Below the pieces are notes generated by a model. It made no database searches. It was given only the letters and a program-made list of their open reading frames with translations, and had not been told where the DNA came from. DNA of 64,000 nt from Trileptium ribeirensis (lineage: Eukaryota; Nematoda; Enoplea; Enoplida; Thoracostomopsidae), in the NCBI GenBank assembly GCA_030248225.1, contig JASANE010028697.1:1-64000 (forward strand), in the 5' to 3' direction. This document shows positions 30,352 to 43,320 of this stretch, piece after piece. A program made the position numbers and the translations under genes. Each line of letters begins with the position of its first letter. Position 1 is the first letter of the stretch.

Positions 30352-33009
30352 TAAGATAAGAAACGAAAGTGAAAATTTACGAACTTTAGAAACCAAAAGT
30401 ATCGGCTCCGGTCCATATCTCCGGAACCGTTGGGAATTTCAAAATTTGGCACTTAACATTTCTCGTAGGAAATTTTACGGTCTATCTAATGAGACCGGTT
30501 TCGTGGATATCCGACCCGGATCCACGGAATTAGGATCAAATATGTAAGTAGGTAAGTCAGTCAAACACGATTATTGAAATAACTCAACGAATGTTGGTCA
30601 CAAAACTATATACCTAGTATCATTAGAATCCCCAGACCCGAGGCTTTCATTTGAGCCCGGACGGGTCTAGCTGCGCCCACTTTTAGGTACCCCACATGAA
30701 AATCTCAAAATAACGCCCCGACAGGCGTGTCACCCCTCATTAGATTCCCCGTATCAAGACGAATTCAAATATATATAAAACTCCCCAGAAAAGTGTACCC
30801 AGAGCCAAGGAGAACCGTTTAAACACCCCGATTTTTGAAAATTTTGGCATGGACCCTCCCCCAAGAGCTTATTTTCCCCCTGGAGACCGAATACGGTCCT
30901 GTTACATGTCATTTTGCTCGGACGGACTAGCTGAATCCGAGACTTTCGTGGTATTCCGGCCATTCCCCAAGGACCCCCACCCTCTTTTTACCTCTTGCCC
31001 GTTTTTCCTTTTATTTTGTTTACTTAAGCCGCGTCCCTTCTTGAAGCTGTTTTAAGTATAAGTTATATAGGTATCTGTGTGCATATATACGTACATATAT
31101 ATATGGAATAAGCACTGATATTAAACTAATATGAAGCTTATATAAAACTGATTGTCTTAATAGCCTGCTTTTATTTGACTCACGCAACTTGATCAGAGCC
31201 TCCATATCCAACTTTAATATACAACGTTCTGTAACTGAGTATTAAGGTCATCTTGGCGTATATATCTGTTTAGAGTAGTTGTTGCTTTAATATAAAGGGA
31301 ACGAGTTATATGTATAAAGCTGGACATTTAAAGTTAGCTTAATACTGGTAAGTAACAGTGCATTCCGAGCTCTATAAAGTCAATAAACAGCCCGCATCTG
31401 ATAGTGTTTGAGTTTATATGGGGCTAACATAAAAGTACTATGAAGAATAGCAGCTTGACTGTAAAGAACCAGTGTACCGAGTTACTTTAAGACTTGTCTA
31501 TAGATTTGGAATTTCATATAAGGAAAGTATCGACTTAATTGTTTAGTTTGTAATGGTCAGTGCAGTCGGCAGCTTTTGATGAAATACGCTTGGCCATCCC
31601 CGTTTGAAGATTGGAGCACACGGTAACGGCAACGCAGCACAAGTTTTGTATTAACTTAACGGCCTGATATTAAGTTTGTATTTGACGACTTGAAAGTTTA
31701 AATTGTATAGTTTATTCGCGCGGTAACGGTCGCTTTTGTTCGTGTCATTTTATAGGAAGTTAGTAGCAATTTAACATTAAGACTGCATTAGCTTTGATAT
31801 TAGAAAGTAATAAATTAAGCTTAGTTTTATAAGATTTTATAATAAAATCGGCTCGAAATTTCCGAAAATATGATCGGAATTCGGCCGATAACGATGTTGA
31901 TTTAATTAAGTAAGATTGGATCAGAAAATCGGCCAAAAGTGCTGAATAAGCACTTTAACCGATCATCAAATTTAAAATTTCAAATTTTTGAAATTTGGTA
32001 TAAAAGCAGAAGCGCAAGAAAACGACAGAGTTCAGTATGACTTCGCCAGCGCAGAGTTCGGTCGTTTTGCAGACCGGCTCTGGCGCTCTTCGACAACTAG
32101 TATTTATGTACGCTCATCATTTATGGTTTTCTTCGGTTTTTGATTTGGCTTCGTGGATGGACGGACGCGCGCGATGGACGTCGACGATTGGATAGCAAGA
32201 CCGTAAGTGTGGACAGGGAGGCGGTTAGGGTTACCGCACGTAGCGTATAGGTAGAATCAAAGTTACCAGTTAACCGTAGGATCCAATATCGTAATAGTGG
32301 ACGTATCGCTGGATAGCATCTTGCCTCCCCTGTCCACACTCCCCTTTTACATGATAGTCCTGCCCGTCCTAGCTTGTCCCACGGTTCCGATGCCGACATC
32401 AATTATCTGCAATTTTAGACAGAATTCTCGAAGTCATACTGGACCTCCCTCGGTCCATGAGTTAGGAAGCAAACGAACGCGACACTCGCGTTGAGATTCT
32501 TTTTACATGATTCCCTGAGTCGAGTTAGAAGTCAGGAAAAATTTCTTTGAGCTGACCGAGGTTAAACAAACGTTTTACATGCAAGTATATTGGCTAAACG
32601 AGACGCCTCGACTGGTACTCCGAATCATCCACGGTCATACACGAACGAGCCTGATTTATTTAGGATTTGATAAAGGTGGCTTTTACGATTTTACCTGGAC
32701 AAGAGTCTGTCCAGCTGTTATGGTTTCGTTGATTGAATTTATTCGATATTGGCTGATCGTTTTATGTGAACAAAACCTGATTAAGCTTCATTAATAAGTC
32801 AATAGCGCTGTAGGCAGCGTTGCAAGCCGAAATTTTATACCGACATGATGTCCCGTGAGCGTGACGGCTCGCCCCTGCTAGAATAGGAAATTCAGTTTAT
32901 CTAGAGAACTGTCATAAGAATTTAGTTGGCATTCTACACTGATCCCGAGGAGGATCCGAGCTATCGATTGAGCGATTAAAACATTTAAATATTACATCGG
33001 GAACATAAA

Positions 33010-33600
33010 CCCGACGACCCAAAAAGGGGCGAGCTCCCGACGAAAAAGGTGAAAATTTGATTATCTTAGGATCTACTCCAATAACTTTACTCAAACTGTG
33101 GCAGTTTCTTCGTAGTAATGTCTAGTGACGAATAGAAGTCTAAGATATGTCGGTTTCGAGTCGGATACCGAAACCCGACGGCCTTGAAGTGTCCTAACCC
33201 CATTAAAAATGTGAAATTAAGATTAAAAGTAAAATATTTTAAGAACTTCTCCAGGAATTTCGCTGAAACTTTCGCTGTTTCTTCGTAGGGATGTCCGCTA
33301 TTGGACACCGCTCTGAAACCTGACATTACTATGTCGGAATCACAAACCCGCTGGCCTGGAATTGACCTGACCCTATCAAAATTGTCAGTTCCAGATTAAA
33401 ATTAAAATATCTCAAGACCCTCTCCAGGAATCTTGGTGAAACCCTTGCAGTTTCTGCATAGGCAGGTTTACTATCGAATGCAATCACAAGATTCAAATTT
33501 GCTACGTTAGAATTATAAACCCGATGGCCCAATAATGGTCCACTTTCACCCGAACTTTACGCATTGATATCTTGACATCTGTTCCAAGAATTTTATCGAT
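33010..33600 (+). repeat. Tandem repeats of 164-173 bp inside the left arm
   Basis: The anchor CCCGACG/CCCGCTG/CCCGATG followed by GGCC occurs at 33010, 33174, 33347 and 33520. Units share AATTAAAATATTTCAAGA-like and TCTCCAGGAAT-like blocks. On the minus strand two units can be read with EETAKVS or AETARVS followed by FLEKFLKYF or FLERVLRYF. The right arm has three units at a 161-162 bp period from 59281. Confidence 0.75.
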
Positions 33601-35800
33601 TTTTCTTGTAGATATAGAGGCCCAGTAGGCCTTTTGTTTAAGCTATTGAGCCCGGCAAAGCCGTGGCCCGTTCAAAAGTTATAGGCAATCGAAATCCTAC
33701 CCGCACAATTGTCGCTCGGATTGTAGTTTAAATTTCATAGTTCAGCCTATTTTCGCAAGTCTGTTTTGGTCTGGCTTTTCCACGCGTTTTAGTCAGACAA
33801 GGGAAAGTATTATCTTTCCCAGTGTTGATAAGTCGTAGTAACAGTGCAAACATTTTTGATTTCAAGATTGTTGAAGTCGCTAAAAGCGACTTCGAGTCTA
33901 TCGGGTCTTGGCCCGATGGACCATTTTTGTGAGGACCGTTGACCCGGTCCTAGGAAATCGATAGGTAAGGTGAAGCCCAGCCACCGTACAAAGTTTAGTA
34001 GAGAAAGGCTGGCCGAATACAAAGTTATTAGGGATTCAAGGTCCGCCTCAGCCCCAATCGAATTGTACCCCAAAATTCAGGTCGAAAATTGCGGACCGAA
34101 CAATTTAAGGAAACAAATCCAGGAGGATTAAGCAAGAAAATCGGCTACGGTTGACCTGACAACCGGGGCCTCCGTTTGTTGCCTCGTTGCGTCGAGAGGA
34201 AATTTCTCGAAATAACAGTCAAACTTCAGTATCAAATAGGAACGTTTGTAAGTCAAAATAACATAAATTTTAGTACCATTAGATCGATGCCGAGGGCCTG
34301 CGAGACCCCGTCACGAATATTACCTAACCTGATTACACTCCCGTGTACCACCCGCGTAGTAAAGGGAATCAAATTTTACATCAGGAAATGCTCAAAATTT
34401 AGTCCCAAGTTCAGACAACCGGGACCCCGTAAGTGTTCGGAACACCAGCCCGCCCAAATCGTTCCTTTTTGCTGTTGTCGTAAACCCCGTTGGTGTATTT
34501 CAAATGTTCGTCTTTTGTAGGGACCTAGGCCAAGGATCTGTGGTAATTAGGAACGCAAGGCCATCATGTTTGTAGAATAGCCCGATAGGGAACGAGTGCA
34601 TAAATTAGCCGGCATACTTAGATGTTTCTCTACAAACTTTATAGGGTCATTTTAAAATGTATGTATGCGAGTAGGCAAGAAGAAGTTGTACCACACCATT
34701 GTCGCATCATAGAATGTAGGAGTCGTACCGAGGACTATTGCATACTCTTGTCATGGTATCCTTAAGCATTATTGTCTCAATTGTTGTGTTATGTTGTCAT
34801 GGGTTAACCGCATCGCTACTAATTGCGAATCTAAATACCTGATCATTATGTACCATAGTTTTGTGATTTGTATGAGCAAGATGAAGTCTCGCAAACGTCC
34901 CGTTGCACGCTCATCCACGTATCCCCGCCTCGTTCCGCCTTTCGCTTACCTGAACCTATTGTGTATCGGAGTACCCAACCTTGTCAGCGAATGTAGTACC
35001 GAGCCACTAGTTATTTCGATGGCGCCTTCATGATGTCGATAACTAACCTTAGCACCCATTAGTACTAATCCTCACTTCACCCATTACTGTTTTTTCATGA
35101 GTAAGGTAAGCGCAGCTGTCATAAGATAAGGCTTCACAGTATATGCCGTGATTTTGACCCAGCTGTGAGTGTTCCGTGAAAAAGGCGATGACTCCGCGAC
35201 CCTCCCCGACTGAAGCTCTGCTCATTATGCATTAGCGTGCCGTAATTGTGACATAACGCTTATTGTATCGGCCCGTACAATATGTAGCTGTCCGCGTACC
35301 CGTTAATTTTTGTATAACTCATCAATAAATGCTCGCTGAAAACCCGAATTGTGTGTTTTGTTGACCCACAGTAGCGATAGGAATCGAAGGGGTTTGAAAT
35401 CCGTCACCCCAAATCGACGACCCGCGTTCAGGTTTGACACGCGCACCGAAGAAGCAAACCTTAGCGTGACTCGCCGACTACATTTGTCTAGTAATCATTA
35501 TTGTTGTATAGGTACGACTGGTGCGACTTATTAGGAAAGAAATTTATAACTCACGCTGAGCGCCCGATATAGGAAAATTAGATGCGCACGGATCCGACGT
35601 TAAACGTCTAGGGATTTGTCGGACCCTAGTGGGGGCCACTGGCTAAAACAAAACCAAATACTTGTCCATTTTTAGAAAGTTAGAAAGAATTTTACACTTC
35701 CCGGGTTGGACGTGGATAGGGAATAGTGGTACGGTCTCTTTGGCCTGTGAGCAGGTGACGGAGCCAACCTCCCTGGGGACCTCAAAGGTAGTACCTCGTA

Positions 35801-36140
35801 GACTACGTGCGCAACCCGTCCGGCAGGATCAGAACACATCCTGTGAAGCGCTCCTGCGGCTTGCTAAGCTCCGTCATTTCTTGGGCCTGACTCGCGTGGG
35901 AAAAGACATTCGCGCAATTGAAACCCATCAGGTCCGTCCTTGAAGTCACGATAGCCGGGGTCGTATGGGCATTGCGTCTGGGAAGTGCGCAGTGCAGCAG
36001 CGTCACGTCGATATTACATAAGTAATAGTTTCTCGGACTACAGATATATAAATTTCGACGTTGATCAGTTTTTTAACGAAGGCGCAGCGTAAGATGTGAG
36101 AAAACAAATATATAGTCAGCTACTTAGCCAAGACTTGATG
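35801..36140. other. Unassigned GC-richer DNA inside the inner border of the left arm
   Basis: Similarity to the right arm stops at about 35800. The following 250 bases are richer in G and C than the surroundings (GCGCAACCCGTCCGGCAGG). No gene or repeat was recognised. Confidence 0.4.
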
Positions 36141-36144
36141 GAGG

Positions 36145-36750
36145 GTTTGGCACGAGCAATATAGAGATAGGTTCAAGGCTATAGACTCAGCTGTGTTTAT
36201 GGCTACTTCTGTTATCAATTCCAAAGTTAATTCATGTGTATATCGGGGTTGGGGGAGAGACAAATCACATTGGTGGACAAACTCATTAGATGCCCTTAGC
36301 AAGAGGGTGAGAATAATGTATAGGATAGTAGTAAGGTGTAATGACTAACGAAATTGGGTAAAAACCGACAAAAGCGAATGAATTCAAGTATGAAAAATCA
36401 CGAGACGCCAGAAAGAAAGTTGGAAGAGATATTCTATAGTGAAATATAAGATACGGATAAGTGCGGTAATTAAGGAAATGTGTAAAATTTAAGAGCTGTT
36501 TTGAGCTGTGTATCATTAAAAATAGTGCAAGAAATGTCACTGAAATTGAAGGAGAAACATTATTAGAGATACACTTTCCAGATTGTGAAATTAATGAATC
36601 GCACTAGTTGAGGAAAGTCGAAGAAGAGTGTGTGGATACTGTATTTGTTGTACCGAAGAGGTTATATATAAAGGAAAAGTAAGATAATCTATTGAGCCTT
36701 TAAACCTTTCAAAAATCCGGGCTGCGATTAAATGCGTCCAGTTCTTCTTC
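36145..36750 (+). pseudogene. Decayed Jockey/I-like non-LTR pol fragment (linker before RT)
   Basis: One frame reads FKAIDSAVFMATSVI, KSHWWTNSLDALSKRVRIMY, then after stops RRQKESWKRY, and later SIEPLNLSKIRAAIK. This is the pattern of the EN-RT linker: a WW-x-L-x2-L-x3-V-R motif, then a K-SW-R-x motif and the start of the RT. Several in-frame stops show decay. It ends where the hAT-like element begins. Family assignment is by motif only. Confidence 0.55.
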
Positions 36751-36786
36751 ACACAAGTATGGAGCGTTAGCGGGATATATAACAGT

Positions 36787-37967
36787 CAGGGAGTAACCGG
36801 AATTCCGGTTCCGGTTCCGGCGAAAATCGTGTTCCGGTTGCGGTTCCGGCAAAGGGCAAAAACCATACCGGAACCGGAATTCCGGTTTAAAAATTTTGTT
36901 TGAAATTTTTCACATTTTTGCTTCATCTGTGATCCAAACATATGTAATATATATATATTATACAATGATCAAACTCCAATACAACCGAGCCAAAGAAAAG
37001 ATTAACTAACCAATTTGCCGTGTGAAACCTAAGTAGGGCACATAATTTTAGCAGGAATTTTTCATAATTACCTGCAGGAGTTTGTTAAATCAAAGCCAGG
37101 TCGATGCTTGTAGCAGCTATTTTACACATCCAGAAGTCTGTGGGATACATTTAAATTAAACCGGTCCAACTCGGTAACAGAGTGTGGCTTACGCAGAAGT
37201 ACTTAGCCTATGCTTGGCTAACATAAATTGCGTCAAGCACCAGCCGGTGCGCTTTAAACTTTGTAAATCAGGTGAAACTGAAGTAACGTTATCTGCAACG
37301 CAAGCAGAAACTGCTTCCTTGGCAATGAACTGTATTTATTGAAACTGTGCGAGCAGCATCACCTGTGTGTCTCATCTATAGCATTTTCATTAGAAAGTTA
37401 TCATCATTATCATCTAACTGACGGGCACTGTTTGTCCAGCGCTAGCCTAAACAGTGTCTCTGAACACTGATCAGAAAATTACCTTCTATCTATTATTTTA
37501 TCTTAGAATCATATAAACCAATAATTTTAAGTTTGCTACAGAAGAACATGCAACAAACGTATGTGTAGTAAAGGGAGGCGACTGGAGACAGATCGAAAGT
37601 GTGTATTCTACGCTCCAAGCTTTGTAAGCACATTCGATTTGACGCAGTATACGCAGTGGTGTATAGTAGAAGGCATTTTTTGCTCTGGGTGTCCAATAAA
37701 ACGACATATTGATCGCTAAATAAACATTATTAGCTTCCTCAGTCTCTTTAAAGTTTCAGAAAGGCAATAATACCATCGCAATACATGAAGTTTAATGTAA
37801 AAGTTATTTTTAATGCATTTTAAATCCACTATACCTTCATTTCTTCCATCATCTGTTTTACTATATATAAATTTCGAAGACCAGGTTCCGGTTCCGGATC
37901 CGGTTTAAATGGACGGTTCCGGTTACTGGTTCCGGTTCCGGTAAATTTCGGTTCCGGTTATTCTCTG
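36787..37967 (-). mobile_element. hAT-like non-autonomous element, copy 2 (reverse)
   Basis: Termini: CAGGGAGTAACCGGAATTCC at the left and GGTTCCGGTTATTCTCTG at the right (reverse complement CAGAGAATAACCGGAACC). They agree with each other and with copy 1 at 13726-14706. Stacked CCGGTT units fill both ends. AACAG occurs on both sides (36781-36785 and 37968-37972), which may be part of a target duplication. No transposase is readable. Confidence 0.65.
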
Positions 37968-38082
37968 AACAGAATATAAAAAGCCTGTTTATGGAGTGCC
38001 TATATGCTTATATTATGGAGATACTCCAATATTGCCTTTTTGTTTAAACCAGGAAAAGAGAGTTATGTTGAGGCAAATAGCT

Positions 38083-38494
38083 TTATGCGCAACTAAACTT
38101 AACACGTGCCCACTGACCGTCCTTTTTGTTATTTTGGAAAAAAATGCGTTAGGAATTAAAGTAGAAATATCTATAGTTCGCGAACCTCAAAATGGTTTGT
38201 GAACAAAATTTTTTCGTTTTGGATTAAAAACAGCTGTGTTCGCTAACAATAATTCACAAATTACAGGATCATGTCGTTTATGGCGTTACCTTTACAGTGA
38301 ATTTGTTCGTAAACACCTTCGAATCTTAATTCAGACCTAATAGTCGTCACGAAACTGTCATTGACTGATTAGAAACAGTTGCTTCTGGAGTAGCAGTGAA
38401 TCGAATCTCCTGTCGAATCTGCAAATGATGTTCGTCATCGGGTTTGGCAAAATACAATGGTCAGTGGGCGCAGGTTAAGTTTAGTCTCGCGTTA
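38083..38494. mobile_element. MITE with GCG-ACTAAACTTAA termini, copy 2
   Basis: The left end TTATGCGCAACTAAACTTAA is followed by CACGTGCCCACTGACC. The right end GGTCAGTGGGCGCAGG is followed by TTAAGTTTAGTCTCGCGTTA. The outer third matches copy 1 (10613-11119), the inner TIR part differs (CCCACTGACC against CCCCGCCAACC). Confidence 0.7.
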
Positions 38495-41400
38495 GGCCCA
38501 TTTCGCATTCATCTTTCTTGCTCAAAGAACTTGAACGATTAGTGAAAAGAAAGTTTTAAAACATGCGGCACATCCTAAGTAGCACAATAATCGGCATTCG
38601 TGTGGGGAAAAGTACTACAACGGTATTCCATGAAATAGTAAGTTTTTATTGAGGTTAATATGTAGGCCAAGAAAGCTGTTGTTGGTGCTCTTCGTGACAT
38701 AACTGGCGCGTGTGATGGCAGTTCCACAGTTAGTATTAAGCGATCCCTACAGAAATTAATAATGCGAATGTGGTTTTAAAAATTGGATTATATCTGCTAG
38801 AAAATAGGTGCTATTTGCGTATTTAGGTAATGCGGTTTTGAGAGCGCGTATTAAAAGACGCATTATACAAGGATGTGTGCTGTCTGCGCTCATCTAGATT
38901 CTGGTCTTAGATGACTTGTTAATACTCTGACGTTTTACATCCATACAGACGTTCTTGTTTCTGAGGCGATTAACACTGGCTTCTAAAACTGTCGAAATTA
39001 TACATGGGGACGAACTAGTTGGGAACTGGAGAACCGAAAATACCTGGGAGGTTCCGAGAACTGATTTCCTCAGTTCGCCTGGATGGTGACCCCAATCCCT
39101 CTGAAGACTAAAAGCACTGTAAGTGTCATAAAATGTTGAATTTGGGAATTGATTATAATGAAAAAGAGATTTTTAATGATTTTTAACTTCGCTGGGGAAA
39201 ATTTGCCAATTTTTTGGCCAAAATATAGAAAAATTCGCATATGTTTAGTCCATCAGACAAAAATTTGGTAATTTTTCAGTGGCACAGGAGAGTACCATGG
39301 TTCCTCAGTGGTAGGGGAGTGGCGCCTTTCAAAACTGCTGTTCCCTCGGTTCGTGAGTAGTTCCTCAGTTTCATGCCACCCCCAAAATTTTGGCCGCCCT
39401 TCCACCTCTCCCGGTTGACGAACCGGGGAGGGGAGCGCTGTCGTGAACTAACATAAATAATCAATGATGCTTACCACAGAACGTATATATATAAATATGT
39501 AGTCGATATCTGTAAGATTCTCGCCATGTCCTTAGTGCAATTGGGTTGTAACTGGGCACTGATTGTCTCTCGTATTGATTGTAGAAAGTGATCGTGAAAG
39601 AAGCCTCTTCGAGGCAGTGTTATTGATGTTGTTGATACCGATAACAAATTCCTAGTGTTCTTGGATGTTAACTATAATAGTGATAATTCTGCACTGCTTA
39701 CGAGGTACCATTATTGGTGTTGTTGCTGATCCCCCATGACCATAGTCGTTGGCAATTATAAGTATATAATTGTATTAATAACGTCCTTGTGTTTCTGCGT
39801 GGTTTAAGTCGTTATTGATAATCACTTCGAACATAAAAACCCAAAGCAAAACCAACAGTCAAATTCCATCCATCCCTATCATCTTCTCTCCTCTGTGTAA
39901 CGTTGTCAGCAGCATTTGAACTACGTACTGTATGCAAATTTTACAACAGCGTGTAACATTATAGAACACTTCCATCCATTGTACATAATAATTAAAGTTG
40001 AATGCATGACGTACAGGGGCCTGAATGCAAAGATGATTTTTATGTAGTCGAAAATTCGTGAATGACTATTCGCGATAGGGCCGCTCCCGGTTCAAGGATT
40101 AACTAGTAATCAATCACGTGACGTGAAAGTGGTTCAAGTTTTTAAACCCTAAAAGTGTTGCTACAATTAAATATTCATTGAAATATGTTGCAAATATAGT
40201 CATGAATTTATGGTTGGTGTCGAAACACCTCACAATTTGAACAGAGATCATCACAAATATGAAGAATTTAATGTAAAAGAAAATCGCATGGGGAGAGTAG
40301 GGGAGGGGCCCCCTACATTTGTCGACCACAAGTTTAGGCAGCCGAACCGTAGTTTTGTTCCATCCGATTCTTAAACCTGGGGCCCTGGCTAGTCCTCATC
40401 AATTGTGACCCGTTGGAGAAGCCAGAGTACTATTGTGGGGCACGAAGTGGTGTAAAGCCAAAATTTACCTGGCGCCCCTCCCCCTATTTGGTGAAGTGAG
40501 TAACAATATAGCCTTTTTCGTTGAAATACTTTGAATGTTGGAAATTTTTACGGTTCAAAGTGGGGACCTCCAGTTTATGGAGACGCCACGTTCGAAGTCA
40601 TAGCCCTGTGGCAAAAGCCGACGCCTCCGGTTTCGAACCAGCCATTGCTCCTACCCTCGGTCATGCCCTTACAAATTTTATTATCACCGTAAACATATGC
40701 AAGTTTTTCATCGTGGAACTACAAAAACCTTAAATTTTTGCTCTGCGGCGCTAAAACATAATAATTACCGGCAATCGTGTCGACATACTGTGAACCATCT
40801 ATTTATCACGTCTTTCAGTCCCCCAATCACCTGAGCTGTCCCCTAGTTTGACCTGCTTGAAATCGAATTTTTCGCCATCTTTACATCAGTTCGATCCGGC
40901 AGCCCCAGATCGGTTCCCGCAGGTTGGTACCATGAAGTCAGTTTGGGAAAGCCAGGTAGTAGGACATTTTTCCAGATTTTCAAGGAAAAATCTGCTTTGT
41001 TTAAACGCAAATTTTATTGAGATCGCTATTATCAAAATACACTATGGACTTTTGAATTTTGTTTTAGTGGCATGGGTGTTTAAATATTTTATGTAATTAT
41101 TGATACCGAATACGGAGCGTTGACCACCGCCACCGTGCCAAAGCAATCAGTATTCTTTACTTTCTGCTTTAATATTTGAACTAAACTCGAAACACAGTTT
41201 ATATATGTGCTAATAATTATCGTCTTCGTAGCATTGCCCTTAATGTATTTGCTTTTGTATTATTGTCTACCTGAAACTTTGAAGGAGCTCATAAAACCAT
41301 ATTTTCGACTTTGAAATAGTCGCTGTATGAACGATTCGTCACATGTCACGCCTGCTTCGATTTCATTTTAGTACTTATTGGTCGTGAATTTGTACGAACA

Positions 41401-41747
41401 CAAATTTTGAAACGATGTGTCGAAGCTGTTTGTTGGAGAAATAAGAACGTGTTCGGAAATTTCCAGAGTGAAATTTATATAAAGCTCTGTCGATAACAAA
41501 ACATCGCGAATTCGTTTACATAGTATAAAGGATGGGTTTAGTGTTTTCTGTGTGTATATCTGAATCGCTTTAATTCCAGATTTCTTTAAAGTAAAACTGT
41601 AACATCTAGAAATTACCAAAATTTTTCGGCTTCGTAGTGCAATTTTTTTCCAAACGTTGCGCCTCGGTTTATAGAAATAATAATCGACTCAACAACTACC
41701 AGTTTTTTTGGCTGATTTAGTGTAATATAACAATTATTTTTATCTCG
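38495..41747. other. About 3.2 kb without a recognised gene
   Basis: It contains GGGG/CCCC-rich patches (39290-39440, 40290-40490, 40560-40660) typical of old MITE fragments in this window. Short open frames occur but have no supporting splice sites or motifs. Confidence 0.4.
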
Positions 41748-41753
41748 ATAGTG

Positions 41754-42132
41754 CTGGCTTGTCCACAGCCCTCCGAAAATGGGGGGGGGAACTTCGGGGG
41801 GCCCCATGTTCATTCTCTGGGGAAATTTCAAAGTGGTGGGTGGGATAAATTTTGCTTAAAAATACAAAATATTTCCATATTTTCATGCATTTTTACTACT
41901 GTGAACGTACTTTCAAGCTAAAAACAATATTTTAGCATTATAAATAGTGGTAATTAATGTTTAAAAAACAATTTGCAAACAAAGAACATAAATTTTCAGA
42001 CATAAAAAATTTTTGGAATTAGTTGAACATTGGGGGTTTCGGCCGAATGGGGTGGACAGACATGGGGGAAAATCTCACGAACATGGGGGGATTTGGAAAG
42101 TGGGGAGGTCCCCCCCACTGTGGACAAGCCAG
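41754..42132 (+). mobile_element. MITE with CTGGCCTGTCCACAG termini, copy 3 (best preserved ends)
   Basis: CTGGCTTGTCCACAG at the left is the exact reverse complement of CTGTGGACAAGCCAG at the right. ATAGTG flanks both sides (41748-41753 and 42133-42138), a 6-bp target duplication. It is 379 bp long, without coding capacity. Confidence 0.92.
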
Positions 42133-42705
42133 ATAGTGTGGCCTTGAGTCACAGTCGACAGTTGTACGCAGCTGCCTTTAGCGGGCAAAAGAAGCAGCGC
42201 GACTTCGACTATTGTATATCCTGGCTATTGTGCTCTCTATTGTTTGTCTGGATAAAATCATATTTGTATCAGGTCTGGCTTTTACACGGAGGGTGTATTT
42301 CGGCCTTCCCAGGTGGTTTTGGCTTCCCTGTTGCACAGCCTCAACAGGTCTTCACCTCAGGCAGTTTTCTGTATGACTAAAAAAGCAAATTTACGCTGGA
42401 CAAAAATGCAATTTTTATTTATAAAGCATAATAATTCTTAAATCTTTGCTCTGTGGGATTAAAAACACCAATTGGCGTCAGTTGACAGGGTGTGACCATT
42501 ATAATGTACATTACTATTTTAAATATTAACTGCGAATCATTTATTTATGGCATTTTCGCTTTTTTATCAGTTCAGCTGAGGCTCATAATTTTCAACGGGG
42601 GGGCCGAATTTTTTACTCCCCAGTTCAATATGGTGGGCCCACTAGTTCGGTTGCCTTTCTCGCAAAAATCTCAGGAAATTTTAACTAAGCGGTAAGAACA
42701 CAACT

Positions 42706-43320
42706 ACTGCCTGCAATCTCAGAATTACAAAGCAGTCTGACTTTTGTAGTTTGCAAGTAAAACGTACAATGTGCGGTTTAGTTATTTCGACGTTTTTGTT
42801 CCACAAAATATTTTTAAAGTGTTGCTCATCTGAGTTTCTGTGTTTCTCCTAACAACCTATCGTTATGTTTTGTCAGATGGACCTTAATGGTTACATTAAC
42901 TGCACCAAGTATTACCAACAATCTCAGTATTACAAAGCAGTCTGACGTTTATAGTTTGTAAGTAAAACGTACAATGTGCGGTTTAGTTATTTTAACGTTT
43001 TTGTTCCACAAAATATTTTTAAAGTGTTGCTAATCTGAGTTTCTGTGTTTCTCCTAACAGCATATCGTTATGTTTTGTCAGATGGACCTTAATGGTTACA
43101 TCAACTGCACCAAGTAAACAATCTCAGTATTACAAAGCAGTCTGACGTTTATAGTTTGTAAGTAAAACGTACAATGTGCGGTTTAGTTATTTTAACATTT
43201 TTGTTCCACAAAATATTTTGAAAGTCTTGTTTATCTGAGTTTCTATGTTTCTCCTAACAACCTATCGTTATGTTTTGTCAGATGAACCTTAATTGTTACA
43301 TCAACTGCACCACGACTGAA
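42706..43320 (+). repeat. Satellite array: three units of about 200-207 bp
   Basis: Units start at about 42711, 42918 and 43118 with CAATCTCAGTATTACAAAGC. They share AAAACGTACAATGTGCGG, TTGTTCCACAAAATATTT and GTTATGTTTTGTCAGATG. Units 2 and 3 are closer to each other than to unit 1. Confidence 0.9.

Larger units (their letters stand above)
28165..35800 (+). repeat. Left copy of a roughly 7.7-kb inverted repeat (structured, non-coding)
   Basis: It matches 56186-63985 in reverse along its whole length. Paired anchors: GGATCGTTACGAGGT 28181-28195 with 63956-63970; ACGGTACGACTCCCCGCC 30041-30058 with 62526-62543; the block at 33901-33953 with 58754-58800; GGTAGTACC 35787-35795 with 56188-56196. 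The outer end reads TTACGAGGT and the inner end ACCTCGTA, a possible 8-9 bp terminal inverted repeat of a single 7.6-kb element. Open frames here are short and not kept in the other copy. Inside, in order, are a dyad array, motif set, TA microsatellite, hairpin cluster and 170-bp tandem repeats. Identity of the element is unknown. Confidence 0.85.

Noticed and set aside
35662..35943. 94-codon frame at the inner end of the left arm as a gene
   Set aside because: The frame is not preserved in the right arm and crosses the arm border at about 35800.
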